A DNA stretch of 64,000 bases from Macrocystis pyrifera (GCA_031763025.1 JASSKH010000007.1:11700454-11764453), one strand, 5' to 3'; shown: positions 27,319 through 40,391, counted from the stretch's first letter. Made by a program: numbers and translations. The notes: generated by a model not told the origin, from the letters alone.

Positions 27319-30300
27319 ATTCATCGCCACCGCGTCGAAACCCCGGCAGAAAACAACACGAGCACAAAAACGAAAAAAAAAAAAACGAAACACAAGTTAA
27401 AAAAAAGGGCATCGCGCGAGACACCGCTTGGACACCACCAACAGCAGCAGCAGCAGCACCAGCACCAGCAGCACCAGCAGCAGCGGTGTGGACCAAGCAA
27501 ACTTGATTAACCCTGTTAGCAGTCCCGCTCCGGGGACAAACTAGTCAGAACTCGAGCGGTTCGTCTCCAAAACGAGACCGCGGTTCTGAAAAGGTCAGGT
27601 TAACCCTTAACGTAGAGTAGAAGTGCACCACCCCATTGGGCGGGCGGGGGGGAAGTAATTGGAAACAGCGAGCAACACTAGTAGCAGACGGGTGATGATA
27701 TGATGGACCGACAACCATGCGTAGTACCTGGTGTCAGTTTTTTCAGTTTTTTTCTGAAGAGTGTGACGTCCAGACGCTTTTGTCGAACACGGCGCCAGAT
27801 ACCCAGCGGGCAAAAATAACAATTTACTGCGCTTTGCAGAACTTAAAAGTATGTGGCTATGATACAATGCGTATCGTACTGCTGTAGAGCGTGCCGTGGG
27901 AAAAAAAAAAAACGCAGGCCAGACACCATTACCATGGTATGCCAGTTTTAGTGTACAATAGCTGTGGGGAGGGAGGTGTGTTTGCGCTCGACGTGTTTAA
28001 CAGGAGCCTCCCCCCGCCCGGTTCTTGTCGTATGTATAGCTTGATTGCTCAGAGGGCTTCACGGTGCCTACCTCCTTCATCGAGCGGCGCAGGTTTACCG
28101 TTACTAAATGCCCTACCCCTGCTATTATTGTACCATCACCACTACCACTACTGCTGCTACTGCTGCTTCTAGTTAAATAATACTACCGAGCCGAACCGAG
28201 CCGAACCGAACCGAACCGAACCGAACCGAACCGAACGAAAGCAACCCCCTAACCAATCCAGTCAAAACAAAAAGCAAAAAATGAAATGAAACCAAAACCA
28301 AAACCAAACAAGATTACTCTCCCGGGTGGCTATCTCCACCGCACCTGCTCCTCTCGGGGGTCAGGGCGGGTCAACGTGCCCAAACTCCAGGGGTAACAGC
28401 AGCCTGTTCTGATGTTGCAACGGGAAGCTATGGGCTAAATTGACACACGACACCAAATTGGAACGTGGAAGTGTGGTGAGATTGAGCTTTATTTTTACCA
28501 ATCCGCCGGAGGATTAAAAAAAAAAAAATACAAGTACAAACCGAACCAAAGTCAAACCAGCCCAAACCAACCTAAACCAAAAACCAAACCAAGCGATGCG
28601 AAAGCTCACCACGGCGACCGCTGTGTTGTGGTTATCCGCCTCATCCAGAACGAGTGCCTGCACCATGAACTTGTTGCTCTCGCTGCATTCGCCGTTCAGC
28701 CTCAACTCTTGTAACAGCTTCCTGAAACACCGAAGGTGAAAACGTAAAAAAAAAAAAAAAGCAAAAAACAAAAATATGGGACAGAACGCCGCGGGAGGAA
28801 CGGAGGTGTGAAGCGGGAGGTGTGAGGAGGGGCGGACGGGTTTTCCCGCCAATAGAGTAAGAGGCGTGATTTTCAAAGGGGCGGAGGGCCGGGTGGGGCT
28901 CGCGCGACACGCGCAGACTTGCACCCACCTATCAGTACAGCGTGTCACGTTCAACATCACAGCATGCCGCATCGATTCGCACCGAATCACATCGCATTGC
29001 TGCACAGCAGCGCCGCGTATCGGAACCCAGCCCTCCCTACCGCAGCAGTATGCTACACCACAGAACGCCGTACCGAAGCACAGCATCATCACAACATAGC
29101 ACACATCTTGCAACATCACAGTACGCCGAAACCACGCTTGGTGTGCAACATCAATCCAGCAGCAACAGCAACATCACACAACACCACATCGAAAGCCACC
29201 GGTGTCCGTCACTGGACACGCTCCACATCACCGATGGTATATAGGCTCTGGCACAAGACACACAACAAAAAAAAAAATCTTCGGGAGGCGCATGGTCCTG
29301 TCGAGTGCAGTGCACAAGAACATATTGATACGCCCCCCCCGACTCCTACCCCCCCCGCCCCACCACCTACACCCCCCCTAATCTCCACAGTGTTTAGTGG
29401 TGTAAGGTCTCCTCATAGAGGCGTTATTGTCGTTCATGTGGCCCCAACCAGAAATTTCTGCAGAAATTTCTCACGTTTTGTCTTCCGCGAGGAGAACGAT
29501 GGACACGGGCAAGTTTCCCGAAGGAGCCACTACCCCCTGGTTTGGACGTACCAAGTACCTGCAACAACAAGGATACAAGAAACAACAGGAAAACTCGAGG
29601 TGAAAAAAAAAAAAACTGAAAAAGCGATTGCAAAAGCGATTGAAAAAAACGTTTTACGGCAAGGCAAGGCGAGGCAAGACAAGACAAGTCAAGGCAAGAC
29701 AAGACAAGACAAGACAAGACAAGGCAAGACAAGGCAAGGCAAGACAAGGCAAGACAAGACAAGACAAGACAAGGCAAGACAAGGCAAGGCAAGGCAAGAC
29801 AAGGCAAGGCAAGGCAAGACAAGACAAGACAAGGCAAGACAAGACAATGCGAGGCAGGACAAGAAACACAAGGCGACGCGAGAGGCAGGGCAAAAAAAAC
29901 AACCCAAGAGGGTTGGCGTCGTCGTGGCGAGGGGCACACGCGGGGGGCCTTGGTCAACCCATGGCGGCACGTCACGACACGGACACGGCAAGCATCCGCA
30001 AAGGGCATCACGTCAGGACCACGACAGCATCACGACAGCTCCACGACGCATCACGACAGGATCAGGATAGCATCATAAGACAGGAGCACGACAGCATATT
30101 CGGCAGCGTCACGACAGCGCCGCGACAGCATCACGACAGGAACACCGACGAGACCACGAGAGAAAGCAGCACCGGCTTACCTCACGACGGGACCACGAAA
30201 GGATCACGACAGGATCACGACAGTCTCACAACACGACCCACGACAGTATCCCGCCAGGACCACAACAACAGTACAGAGCAGAACGACAGGATCACCACCG

Positions 30301-30688
30301 CAGCACGCTTACCGCTTCGGCTTGGTTGTCTTGACCTTGAACGCTACGTGGGCGCTTCCCTTGTTTGAGAGGTGCAAGACGCACTGTTGACGTTATCGTT
30401 GCCGTCGTCGTAGTTGTTCGGGGAGGGTATGGGAGGGAGGGGGGGGGGGAAGGCGAGGGGGAGGGAGGAGGGGTTAGCTTTCTTATCATGACGGGACCAA
30501 AGACAAAAAACGGGTAACGTCAGACGCATGGATCACGAAAAACATACCAGCAGTTACTTGTATTCGCCAGAACGCAGACGGTTCTCAGAACACACCAACG
30601 TAACCAAAATATGCTTCTACCGGAAACAGCACAAAAAGCAGCAACGGCAGCAACAACAGCAACACACAACAACATACAACAACAACAC

Positions 30689-30773
<85 letters not shown>

Positions 30774-30971
30774 CCAAACACCATACAACCACAACAACAA
30801 CAGGCTTGACGAGGAAGCGCATACGACGAATTCGCAGGGTTCTCCTACATCTTCAAAAAAAAAAAAAAAAAAAAATGCGACCCCCCACCCCCCCCCCGTC
30901 GGCACCGCCTCCCTCTCAAGAGTGCTCACCTCGCTTGGCTCCGCTCCATCCTCAAGCTTGAAGTCCAAAAC
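24665..30971 (-). CDS. VAP/VAP27-like MSP-domain protein (partial at both ends)
   Basis: Exons in transcript order: 30930-30971, 30313-30383, 29475-29558, 28610-28721, 27128-27241, 26708-26754, 25816-25907, 24665-24746. The first seven join in phase. The MSP fold is clear: VLDFKLEDG, then HVAFKVKTTKPKRYLVRPN, NQGVVAPSG and NKFMVQAL, matching the FFAT-binding core of VAPs, which tether the ER to other membranes. A linker follows, then a heptad-rich segment (MWAQAKALRGKYDDLVSFT) and the final visible exon, coiled-coil-like in one frame (KEDLKQEQQMRKQLETQ) and ending at a strong GTGAGT donor. The last junction does not fit phase, so a small exon is probably missed between 25815 and 24747. The ATG exon and the C-terminal membrane anchor typical of VAPs were not found; the anchor would lie below 24660. 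Confidence 0.8.
25019..25519. repeat. ACT-rich trinucleotide repeat with a 182-bp tandem duplication
   Basis: Mostly (ACT)n with GCT interruptions. The block 25229-25402 recurs at 25411-25584 (offset 182), including a CTACTATTCGTAC landmark and the left half of a MITE. Confidence 0.9.
25338..25402. mobile_element. 5' half of a MITE inside a duplicated ACT repeat
   Basis: Ends abruptly at GGTTTTT where ACT repeats resume. It is the first copy of the 182-bp tandem duplication whose second copy keeps the full MITE. Confidence 0.85.
25520..25623. mobile_element. Full MITE at the end of an ACT repeat
   Basis: TTAAC subfamily on both arms; the right arm is diverged (TATACCCCTGTAA). Confidence 0.85.
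27259..27317. repeat. C run of 59 nt near the VAP exon
   Basis: Lies 18 bp outside exon 27128-27241 (as a G run on the VAP coding strand). Confidence 0.9.
27511..27600. repeat. Hairpin element, GCAGTCCCG family
   Basis: Arms TTAGCAGTCCCGCTCCGGGG and CTCCAAAACGAGACCGCGGT; outer TTAACC motifs on both sides (27508-27513 and 27599-27604) suggest slightly longer termini. Confidence 0.65.
28311..28516 (+). repeat. Dispersed repeat with CCGCCGGAGGAT end, copy 1
   Basis: Contains GGTGGCTATCTCCACCGCAC, GGTCAACGTGCCCAAACTCC, TGATGTTGCAACGGGAAGCT and AACGTGGAAGTGTGGTGAG, ending CCAATCCGCCGGAGGATT plus an A run. It lies in the VAP gene intron below exon 28610. Confidence 0.75.
29656..29855. repeat. AAGAC/AAGGC pentamer minisatellite
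   Basis: About 40 pentamers AAGAC and AAGGC in irregular alternation, in the VAP intron upstream (in transcript order) of exon 29475-29558. Long Arg/Lys/Gln frames across it are artefacts. Confidence 0.95.
30636..30800. repeat. (AAC)n microsatellite
   Basis: AAC units just outside the first recognised VAP exon pair, between 30383 and 30930. Confidence 0.95.
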
Positions 30972-31437
30972 CTGCAAAGCAGAACGACACCGCCGTCGCG
31001 AGCGCGCGTGGCATGAGTGTGCCGGACGATATTTCAAGTGTCCAGTTACCCTGGGAGCGCCATTAAGTGGTACAGCAGTCCTGACAGAGTACGGGGAATA
31101 CCTCGACCGGGTTAATTAAGGAGGCGTTATTGCGTCGCTTTCGTCATATTTGCTGATGGTGCTGCTGCTGGTGGTGGTGGTGGTGTTAGTATTTTTGTTG
31201 TTCCTGTCGGTGCTGCTACCGTGGAAGGTCTCCAACTGGACACTGCTGTACGCCTGGAGTTGATTGTAACGTCTACTGTCGACGCATTACTATAATATCA
31301 ATATCCCTTGTTCGGGTAATATAGTATCAGTGCGCAGAATGATTAGTTAAAATTGTCCTGTTGACCCGGGCAGCATCCAGGGGAGCCGCTGGCCTATATC
31401 TTTGACAAGGAATCACATATAGAATACGCGCGCTCGG

Positions 31438-31567
31438 TTTATCACAACAATTGTAAAATTCGGTAAAAATGGAATATGGACGAGGCGTATTACGCAGCTT
31501 GCAAAGTTGAGTATCAACTATTTAATCAGTCGAACTCACAGCTGACGTATTTCAAAATTTATAAAAT
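31438..31567 (-). repeat. Dispersed repeat, copy 2 (inverted)
   Basis: Reverse complement of 9336-9475; a palindromic MITE starts directly after it. Confidence 0.8.
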
Positions 31568-31568
31568 A

Positions 31569-31672
31569 TTACGGGGGACCATAGTAAATGGGACCAAATA
31601 TTGTGAGTAAAAATAAGTAAATATATAGGTTTTCTGTGTACCGTAGGTCCTATTTACTATGGTCCTCCGAAA
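31569..31672. mobile_element. Palindromic MITE next to a dispersed repeat
   Basis: Starts directly after the repeat at 31438-31567; the right end reads CCTCCGAAATA rather than CCCCCGTAA. Confidence 0.8.
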
Positions 31673-32017
31673 TACTAAGCTGCGCATTGTGCACCAACTA
31701 TCGTTGTTTCTTCGTAGCGAAGCCCACTGACTCTGCCCCTAGCTTCCATCTTCATGTTCGTTTGGTACCCACCGCTCGGTGCGAAACCAAAGTTGGTGTC
31801 CAGAAAAAGCGTGGCAAGCCCAGCGAAAAAAACATCCACCGTTGGCCCATTGCGAGACCAAACCCTGACAAAATTGTTCATGCCGAGGTCGTTCCATAAA
31901 ATGTTAAGACTACTGCTGTACTATTAAATACTGCTACTGCTATTAATACTACTACTGCCATTATTGCTGCTACTACTGCTATTATTGCTACTACTACTAT
32001 AGTGCTACTACTACTAT

Positions 32018-32410
<393 letters not shown>

Positions 32411-33698
32411 TACTAATATTAGTACTACCATTACTTCTGCTGCCACGTGCGGGCCTTTCATGGTACCAGCCCCCAGCACCAGGGCACGCTCGTGAATCTC
32501 TCCCCCTACTATTGCTACCAACAATACTGCGTACAGTTGGTCAGTGAGTTGCCTGGATTTCACGGCCATCAATAACTAGCTGCGGAAGAGCACAGGAATC
32601 AGAACCCGAGATGGATCCAAAAACCTTGTACACTCTGCACCCTCATGTTTACACACCATATTGTCAGATTGGCAGATATTATATTGTATTACGCTTTTAA
32701 CAGATTATCTACATGTGTTGAAACTGATTGGCTAAGGTTGTTCCGCATTTGGAATAGGTTGAGCCGCATATATGCCACATATTTGGTTCTGGTTTCTGAT
32801 CATTACCAGGTTCCCCCGCAATGCTCTGTTGGGTGGCCAAGCCAGCCAACCGAGATTAGATGTCAGGCCCCGACATGTGTCCGATTTTTACTTTTCATCG
32901 TCGCGACCTCATGAAGTGACCCCCTCCTCCCTCTTCTCATTTCCCATCATGCTTCCCGTCGTCTGAATCTTTGTGTGACGCAAAAAAAAAAAAAAAGTTT
33001 TTTTCAAGAACCGCTGACGGTCGTTTTCGCCGCAGGTTCCATGTGCACGGCGCTCTCTACCCAAAAGCTGTTACAAAGGCTTCGAGTTTGGATGAAGAGA
33101 ATCTTTCGATTCACAACGTGCATACGAGCCCGATATTTCCTGCTGCAGGCTGTCTCATAACTTGCCGCCAACGACAGAGGAGAAACCAGGCTCGTGTACG
33201 TAAAGAACGTTGGTGTTGCACGAATGCTTTTATACAGCTTATACCGGTGGGCCAGTTGGACTTGCTTGGCATAAACACATTTACGATACGTACAGAGTAG
33301 TATAATAGTACGACGTACGCGACATATGTTCATAATTTGATATTAATAGTGAAAAGAAACTCGGGCTGAAATACTCCGAAAAGTAAAAAAATTGTAGCTA
33401 ATAAGCATTTGTGCTCAGCGAGGAACGCCACCCTAGAGCCAACCAGGTCTACACAAGCGTTCAAGAAACCTACGCTCAACGTTGACACGTTAACAGTAAC
33501 ACGCCGCGAGCTGTAGCCCAAATGGGAGATTCTTAAACTACTATTGTTGCGCTCGTACTGCCGTGTTGTTGGTCGTTTACCGCGAGGGGTGGTTCCCTAC
33601 CCTTTCTCAGACGTACATCATTTCGTGCCAGTAGTTTCGAGTTTTTTTTCCCCGTGTTTCCTTCGCGGTGAGGCCCGCCTCTTGGTTATCTGTATATA

Positions 33699-33803
33699 TT
33701 ACGGGGGGCCATAGTTAGTAGGACCTATGGTACACAGAAAAACCTATGTAATTACCTATTCTTACTAACAATATTGGGCCCTATTTACTATGGCCCCCCG
33801 TGA
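33699..33803. mobile_element. Palindromic MITE, intergenic
   Basis: Left arm GGGGGGCCATAGTTAGTAGG, right arm ends CCCCCCGTGA. Confidence 0.82.
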
Positions 33804-35272
33804 TGGTAGATCTGCTTCATCGTCCTCGCCGACCGACCCCGACTGCGCCAGGTGTGCCGTACTCGTTTTTTTTTTTTTGGCGAAGGATTTTCAGCCTCAG
33901 AGGTACACGATGCGATACATCGGAGTACCATCAACAGGTATCAGGTATCAGGTAAGACAGTGAAATCCTGGCACCTGGTCGGCTGCACCAGAGACGGCAC
34001 GTGTTACATGTATCATACGAATACTGCTATTCCATACTATACCAGGTAAAAACACAACCAACCGCTTGCAGCTGCAGCCCTTGTGCCAGCCAGCCGTACT
34101 GCTGTCGTGGTGCAGAAGTGACCTGGTACCTGGTTGATCGATGTTGGCTGTTGGCACCATATATAGAGTGCTCGCTGTCTGTTGGCTGTTGGCACCATAC
34201 TCTGCTCCAAAAAATGAAAAGAGAAAATACTACGTACCGCCGAAGCCTGCTCAAGGCTGCACGAGTAGGGTATTGATAGTACCCAGTACGTAATGTTGAT
34301 GCTACAAGCAGTAACAACTACTGCGGTACTACTCAGTGCTGACGACAATGACACGAGCAATTTCACAAAGTCTTCACACCCCACCGGTTGCTGTCCTGCT
34401 ACGATTCGACATCATACCAGGACGCACGATAGTACACCCCCCAGGAACGATTTTCAAGCCCGATTTCTCGAAAGCACGGGCGGTGCATACATATATACAC
34501 ACATAATATTTACATATTTACATAGATACATACATACATACATACATACAGTTCATGGGCAGGTGGCACGAGGCTGAGGCAACGCTGAGTAGACAGCGCC
34601 GTGCATCCGCTGCGGGTAGTGTTAGAGGGAATGGGGGGGGAGGGGTAACAGCAGGAGGTGTAGAAGGAACACCGTACAAGTGTATGGGGGCAGGGGGGGG
34701 AACAGGAGGAGTAGAAGGGAAACCGCGGGTAGAAGAGAGTAGCACAGAGACCGCAGATAGGGCAGCAAGGTACCAGGCCGACTAATAGGTTGGACTTTTC
34801 TTTGCTACTCGTACCGCCAACTGCTGCGGCCGGTCGGTATGTATTGGCTTGGTGCTTTGATTTTTTTTTCCATGACTTAACTTTTTCCTATATTTTCCCC
34901 TTCTTATCCTTAGGAAAGAAGTACTACATAGTGGGTGGGTGACGAGCGTATTTTGGCCCACTCATTAGTTCTCTTTTTACTTAGTTAAGTGTTCACCGGG
35001 ATGCGTAGTTCCCTTTTTCCTTCTCGTTTCTTCCCCCTTGCACGTCCCTTTTGGCTCATGCTCGGGGTAAGTATGTGTCTGAGCTTTGGCTTCCCATTTT
35101 ATTTATTTATTTGGGATTCTTCTCCTTTTCTTTTTCTTTTTCGGTTTGGTTTCTTCGTTGCTTCTCTTTCTGTATGGTGTATTTTTGGTTGCTGACGTAT
35201 GTATGTATGTTGTGTCGGCCGCACCTAGTGCGAAGGCATGGTATTGCGTAGGCTATTAATGCATTACGGTGT

Positions 35273-35406
35273 GTTATCTCTGTGTCGTAGTCTGTGACCA
35301 CAGAGCTCGTATCTTTCTAGGGTGAAAAATCAGCACGGACACTGGGCTTGCTGGATGTCGACGAGTAGAAGAACGGTTTAATGTGAAGAACACACACACA
35401 CACATA
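35273..35406 (+). repeat. Short retroposon-like repeat with (CA)n tail
   Basis: TCTGTGACCACAGAGCTCGT, TGGATGTCGACGAGTAGAAG and GAACGGTTTAATGTGAAGAA are shared with 36338-36486; after that point this copy has (CA)7. Confidence 0.7.
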
Positions 35407-36337
35407 CATACGCCGAAAGTGGTGGCCTTGGGCAAGTACTGCTGTGGATCTCGTTGAGACCTTCCCACAGACGCGTCGCTCGGCGTTTACACTCTACCCG
35501 TTGTCGACAAAACCAGTTCGGAAATTCGCCCAAGGGGGCGTGTTTATCTTACCACCTACCACACGTGTTGCACGGTACGAGTACTCGAGCGACAATCATG
35601 CGATGACAATGACAGGTGCCACAAGAGGGTTAAACGTATACCTGGTACCCGGTACCAGTTGTATTTGTATACCCGGTGCCAGTTGGACGTATGATATTAA
35701 TATATTCATAGGAATCATGTGATACATATCATACTACGTACATGACCCAGGGTATACCGGCAATACGTGGCAAAAGTAAATCCTGAAACTGCCCTAATTT
35801 TTTGTTACTATTAAAACTTGTCTCCATGCACATCGTAGCAGCAGCAGTGGTCACCCGCCGCCCGCCGCAGCAGATCAACTCAAGGTCACTATAATACACG
35901 CCGGGCGTCACGTGTGACACGTACCCCCGTTGAATAAGAATACCTGGTACCAGTATCCCGTACGCCTCGTGCAGGTACGTGTATACCTGGTACGAATAGC
36001 GGTAGGCTCTGCTGCTGTACCGACACACGGCTCGAGCGTCTGCACCCTGCAGGTGCTAATAACATGCACCAGGGGTCTCATAGCAACGAGTACGCGCATC
36101 ATCGCTGCAGCGGCACCTGAGGCCGTCCTCTTGCTGTTAGTATTATTAATACATAGTAAGATAACAACGACCGACAGGGCAGCGGCACGTAACAAAACGT
36201 GATTAATACACCCAGTACCTGGCACAATTTCTCTTTGTTTCGAATTTGTTTCTCTAGGTCATGGAATGGGTATGTCGTGCCTGTCGTACGCAACAGTATG
36301 ATGACATGGCATTGCATTGCATACGTGGCAACGTAGT

Positions 36338-36454
36338 ATCTCTGTGGCGTAGCTTTGTGACCACAGAACTTGTATCTCTCTAGGATTGAAGAATCGGCAA
36401 TGACACTGGTTGTGCTGGATGTCGACGGGTAGAAAGAACGGTTTAATGTGAAGA

Positions 36455-36486
<32 letters not shown>
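36338..36486 (+). repeat. Short retroposon-like repeat with (AAC)n tail
   Basis: Same body as 35273-35406, but the tail after GGTTTAATGTGAAGAA is (AAC)10. A shared body with variable simple-repeat tails is what some LINE/SINE 3' ends show. Confidence 0.7.
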
Positions 36487-38934
36487 CGAGTACAGCCCCC
36501 GTTCTGCTCTATACCGCCGTGTACCGTACCTGGTATATGATACCAGGTACCTGGTATCTGCTGACAGTAAACACCAAAGTTTTTCACGATGCGGTTCTTT
36601 CTTACGGCGCAGTGCGGTTTTACCGAACCACACCGTATACGATTTCGCGTTTGACTAACCCGCACCGCGTCGCACCGCAGGATTCTCAAAAAAGTGTATG
36701 CACCGCCGTATATTACCGCATCGCATCGCGTAAAACAAAAATTAACACCTCAAAGCAGCGCAGCGCACCGTAGAGTACTACTACACTCTGCCACCTACTA
36801 CCTCGTACGATAGCAGCAGCAGCAGCAGCAGCAGCAACAGCAGTAGCCGTTGGCAATCAAAGGCGGCGTGGGACACTCTGCACAAGTCAGTACGAGTACA
36901 AATGCCAAAATGCCACGACGGTTCTTCACCTCGCGCGTGCGCATCGAGCCGAGGAGACAGATTTTGTACAGAGTACGTACCCGGCGCTACGAGTTATCTA
37001 ACTCGAGGGTACATCGTTAGTACTGCTATATACCCCACAAGCGTGCAATTTATCGTCGCTTCTGGCTACGCAGGGCACCCCGATGTTGTCAGCTGAGAAC
37101 ATCTAGAGCCTACAGAGCAGCAGCGCAGCCACCCCCCCCCGGTTTCAAGTTTCAAGCAACACCGAGCCTCCGGCTATATTTAATAGATAGAAGCCCGCCA
37201 ACGGCGCTTTGCGCTATTTACGCGAGCAGTCTGCTGTGATAATTCATCAACTATTTGCTGGGCAGGCCAAGAAACGAAAACGTAGAACGGGATTGGTGGA
37301 AAGTACCTTGCAACTCGTCCTTCTCCTTGCCTTCGTTCATGGCCCGATCCATAACTACTAAAAGTCTACACCTGATGTATCCTCCGCGGACGATCTGCAG
37401 AGGGGTGTAGAGGGAGGGCGATCTCTGGGTGAATCAACATCGCCCCCCCTCCCCTTCCCGTCCTTGAGATGGCATGATGCATTTTGCAAGTACAGTAAGT
37501 GGGAGCGAGTGCAGATCGCAAACAAAAACAAACAAAAATACAAAAAAAGGCTGTTTCGGAGGAGAGGGCAGCGCCGAGCGCCCCAAAAGCAAAAGGGAAG
37601 CTGCACGCCGATTCACCTTTGAAGGGAAGCACTCCAACCCTTGGGTGGCCTCCTCAGCAGCCATTCCTCTCGGTCCTTCCGAAGTTTTCTTCCTAAAGGC
37701 AGGTGCTTGGTTTTTTTTGCTGTGTGTTCTCGAGTCCGGGGTCTGACTTTGCAGTTTGGTCGAGAGAAGAGGGCTAGTGATGGCAGGAGTTCGACAATAT
37801 GGGTTGGCATGTTTACACAGCAATAAACGCAACAATCAGACTTTCAAAATTACGATGTGTGCTAGCCATAGGCTATGACATGAGCGAGCCGTACCTCCCG
37901 CCGGAAGATGTTGGGGGTTTGTAGCGTCGAGAGAGAGGCTGGCAGGGAGCCGGGGGAGTTCTTCGTGCACGTCGGAAAGCTGTTTGTGGCAGGTGAACGA
38001 TTCTAAAATATCCCGAACACTGCTGTAGTTGCAAGCATCCAGTCAGCAACCAGCTCAAAAGCAGTCCATTTTGCTCTGTCTTCCTCTCCGCTGTTGCTAC
38101 GTAACGCAGTCGGTGCTGGCTGACAGTGCCCGTCTTGATCGTCAGCTTGCGGCGTCTGATACAGCAAGCGCTGATGATCATTTTTCTGGACATAATTGGC
38201 CTGGCTTTTGCTGCTTGGCTAGGTTTTAAATCGACTGAAATCGCCATGTTGCAGCCTGTCCGTGTCTTTGTGCGTGGAGCACAAGCGATAGTGAAGGCAG
38301 CCTGTCTCGCGCGTGCTGCGGAAGGAAGGGCGTCCCCCACGTCTATGTTTTCTGCCGGTGTCTGCCGCGAACGGTGCTTGCTGCAGTTGTGGCTCGGCAG
38401 CTAGAGGCGGGTCAATCCGCGAGACCTTCCAAGCTTTGCTTTTGGTGTGCTTGAATTGAACTGCGACTGCTGTTAGCAGGAGGGGCAGTCGTCTATCCGT
38501 GGTACGTACAAGTGTTGAGGGTGAATATCCCTCGGGAAACTGGAAATCGCGCGGTGTACACCAGACAATGAAGGCCGATACGTATTAATAGTGGGGTAGG
38601 CAGGTACTATACGTACAAGTCGTGAAGCATATTACCTTGCCATCCGACAATAATGTGTCTAAAAAAAGAACATGATTTTATTGATGTTTTTCCACTGCAC
38701 CGTTTATTTCACAGATTCCGGTGCCAGCTGCGCAAATGGAACCACCTTGTTTCGCCCATGCACGGAGTCCCCCCCCCCCCAGGCTATGCTTATAGTCGAG
38801 TGTAGCGTACCGTACAATGCGACGAGAGTACGTGCGACAACAACAACAACAACAACAACAACATAGTAATGCAAGGTGTCGGAATCATGAATGCCCTACT
38901 TAGAAACAATACTACAGTACTGCTGTAATGGGAT

Positions 38935-39555
38935 AATGTTTCTGGGCTTCAGGCCGAATGTACGCGTTCTACTCGGCGGGGTAGACTCCTCCGAATGCTC
39001 CCCGAAGTTTTCCGAGAACTTTCTTGAATGGCTTCCCGTTTCTCCAGAGTCCTAGTTTGATTTTTGGAGTAGCCAATCAGTTTTCTCTGGAGGGTCGAAA
39101 ACAAGGTTGTCAGAATTGGGGCAGTAAATAATGGATATTTGAAGATTTTTGATGAGAAATCATGACGTCCTCAGAACTGCCAGTATGGACGAACAGTAAA
39201 ACTACAGTACGGCCCCGGAGAAGCGGAAAACTGCTCAAGAAAGCTCTCGGGAAACTAAGGGGGGCATCGTTAGGAGTTTACCCTTGTTTTTGACAGTCCC
39301 GTGGAGTAAATCGCGGGTTTTCGGCAAAATAACCCTGGGCAGGCCTTATTTTTTACCCTCCAGAACAAGCTGATTGGCTGCTCCCAAAATTAAACGAAGA
39401 CCCTGGAGAAACGGGAAACTGTTCCAGAAAGCTCTCGGGAAACTCCGGGGAGCATTTTCAAGAGTATACCGATGTTTTTGGTTGCTCCGCCGAGTAAAAC
39501 GCGGATGCTTGGCCTAAATCAGTTCCTGGAGCCCAGAAATAATTTCCCATGATAG
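38935..39555. mobile_element. Fold-back element, arms about 190 bp
   Basis: The left arm reads TTTCTGGGCTTCAGGCC ... TACTCGGCGG ... TTTCCCGTTTCTCCAGGG-like ... AGCCAATCAG. The right arm is its inverse, CTGATTGGCT ... GAGAAACGGGAAACTG ... CGCCGAGTAAAACGCGG ... GAGCCCAGAAATAA. A third partial copy (39205-39320) lies in the middle. No coding sequence was seen. Confidence 0.65.
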
Positions 39556-39684
39556 TTGGTCTTCGGGTCGTTGGTTATCCGGACGTTTTTTTCGCGTTTC
39601 GAGGAAAATTCCCGAATCTCAGCTTTTTTTTTCGCGTTGCGCGGAATTTTTTCAGCCCCGGCAAAAATATAGAGTAAGTTTTGC

Positions 39685-39955
39685 AGTCTGTGAGCTAGGA
39701 TCTTTAGTCGTGTTTTTAACTTTGAAAACTGTGTAGCGCGGTCTGCACTTCGGAATCGTCGTCCGCAATTGAGAATTTCCTGGTTAGATGCATGGCCAGT
39801 TTTGGCCCGTTTTGGCTGCGGTTTCGGGTCACAGGTTAGGGTTAGGGTTAGGGTCAGGGGTTGGGTTGGGTCGTCGCCCGTACCTTGATCCCAACATGAA
39901 CCGAAATACCTGAATAGCCTACCAACCTAAAGATCCGAGCTCACAGATTGTAAGG
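39685..39955. repeat. Small TIR element with interstitial TTAGGG
   Basis: CAGTCTGTGAGCTAGGATCT at the left and AGATCCGAGCTCACAGATTG at the right are imperfect inverted repeats. The centre has GTTAGGGTTAGGGTTAGGG (39834-39852), three telomere-like units. Confidence 0.5.
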
Positions 39956-40391
39956 GGACCTCAAAATATACCTGAAGAATTAATTCCCGTCTCGTCGAGA
40001 AAGTCCCGCATCGTCGCAGAACATCGGGCAGGCGCACGGTGTGAGCCGTGTGCGCCGTGTCGCCGCTGGGCATTGTACAGGATAGATCACGGTCATCCCC
40101 AGGGTCATTCCCAGGTCGTGGCTGGTCGCAGAAAGCGCCGTACACAACGAGAGCTCTATTCATCCAGTCGAAAGAGCCGACTCATAAACATAGCCGAGGT
40201 CCACACGAAATTGCCAACTACTTTCATGTCGTGGAGGGCTTTGTCGCTCCAGAAGATGATTTACGCTACGCTCGCGACGCACGGCGAGGTACGGTCGCGC
40301 CTCTAGCTGACCGGTCAAGCGGACGGCTTGCGCACCCGCCGCTGGTTTGACGATTCGATGAGATGGACGAGCGTTGCAACCTCATGAAACA

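Noticed and set aside
29656-30368. Lys/Arg/Gln-rich 246-codon frame
   Set aside because: Produced by AAGAC/AAGGC pentamers (a multiple of 5, not coding); it lies in the VAP intron.
37293-37348. VAP first exon (MDRAMNEGKEKDELQ)
   Set aside because: Its donor leaves phase 1, whereas the first recognised VAP exon (30930-30971) needs phase 0; 6.3 kb away and without other support.
38126-38404. 92-codon frame with a hydrophobic segment
   Set aside because: Looks membrane-like but has no family match I recognise, no splice context, and the opposite strand is equally open (37873-38340); not enough to call a gene.
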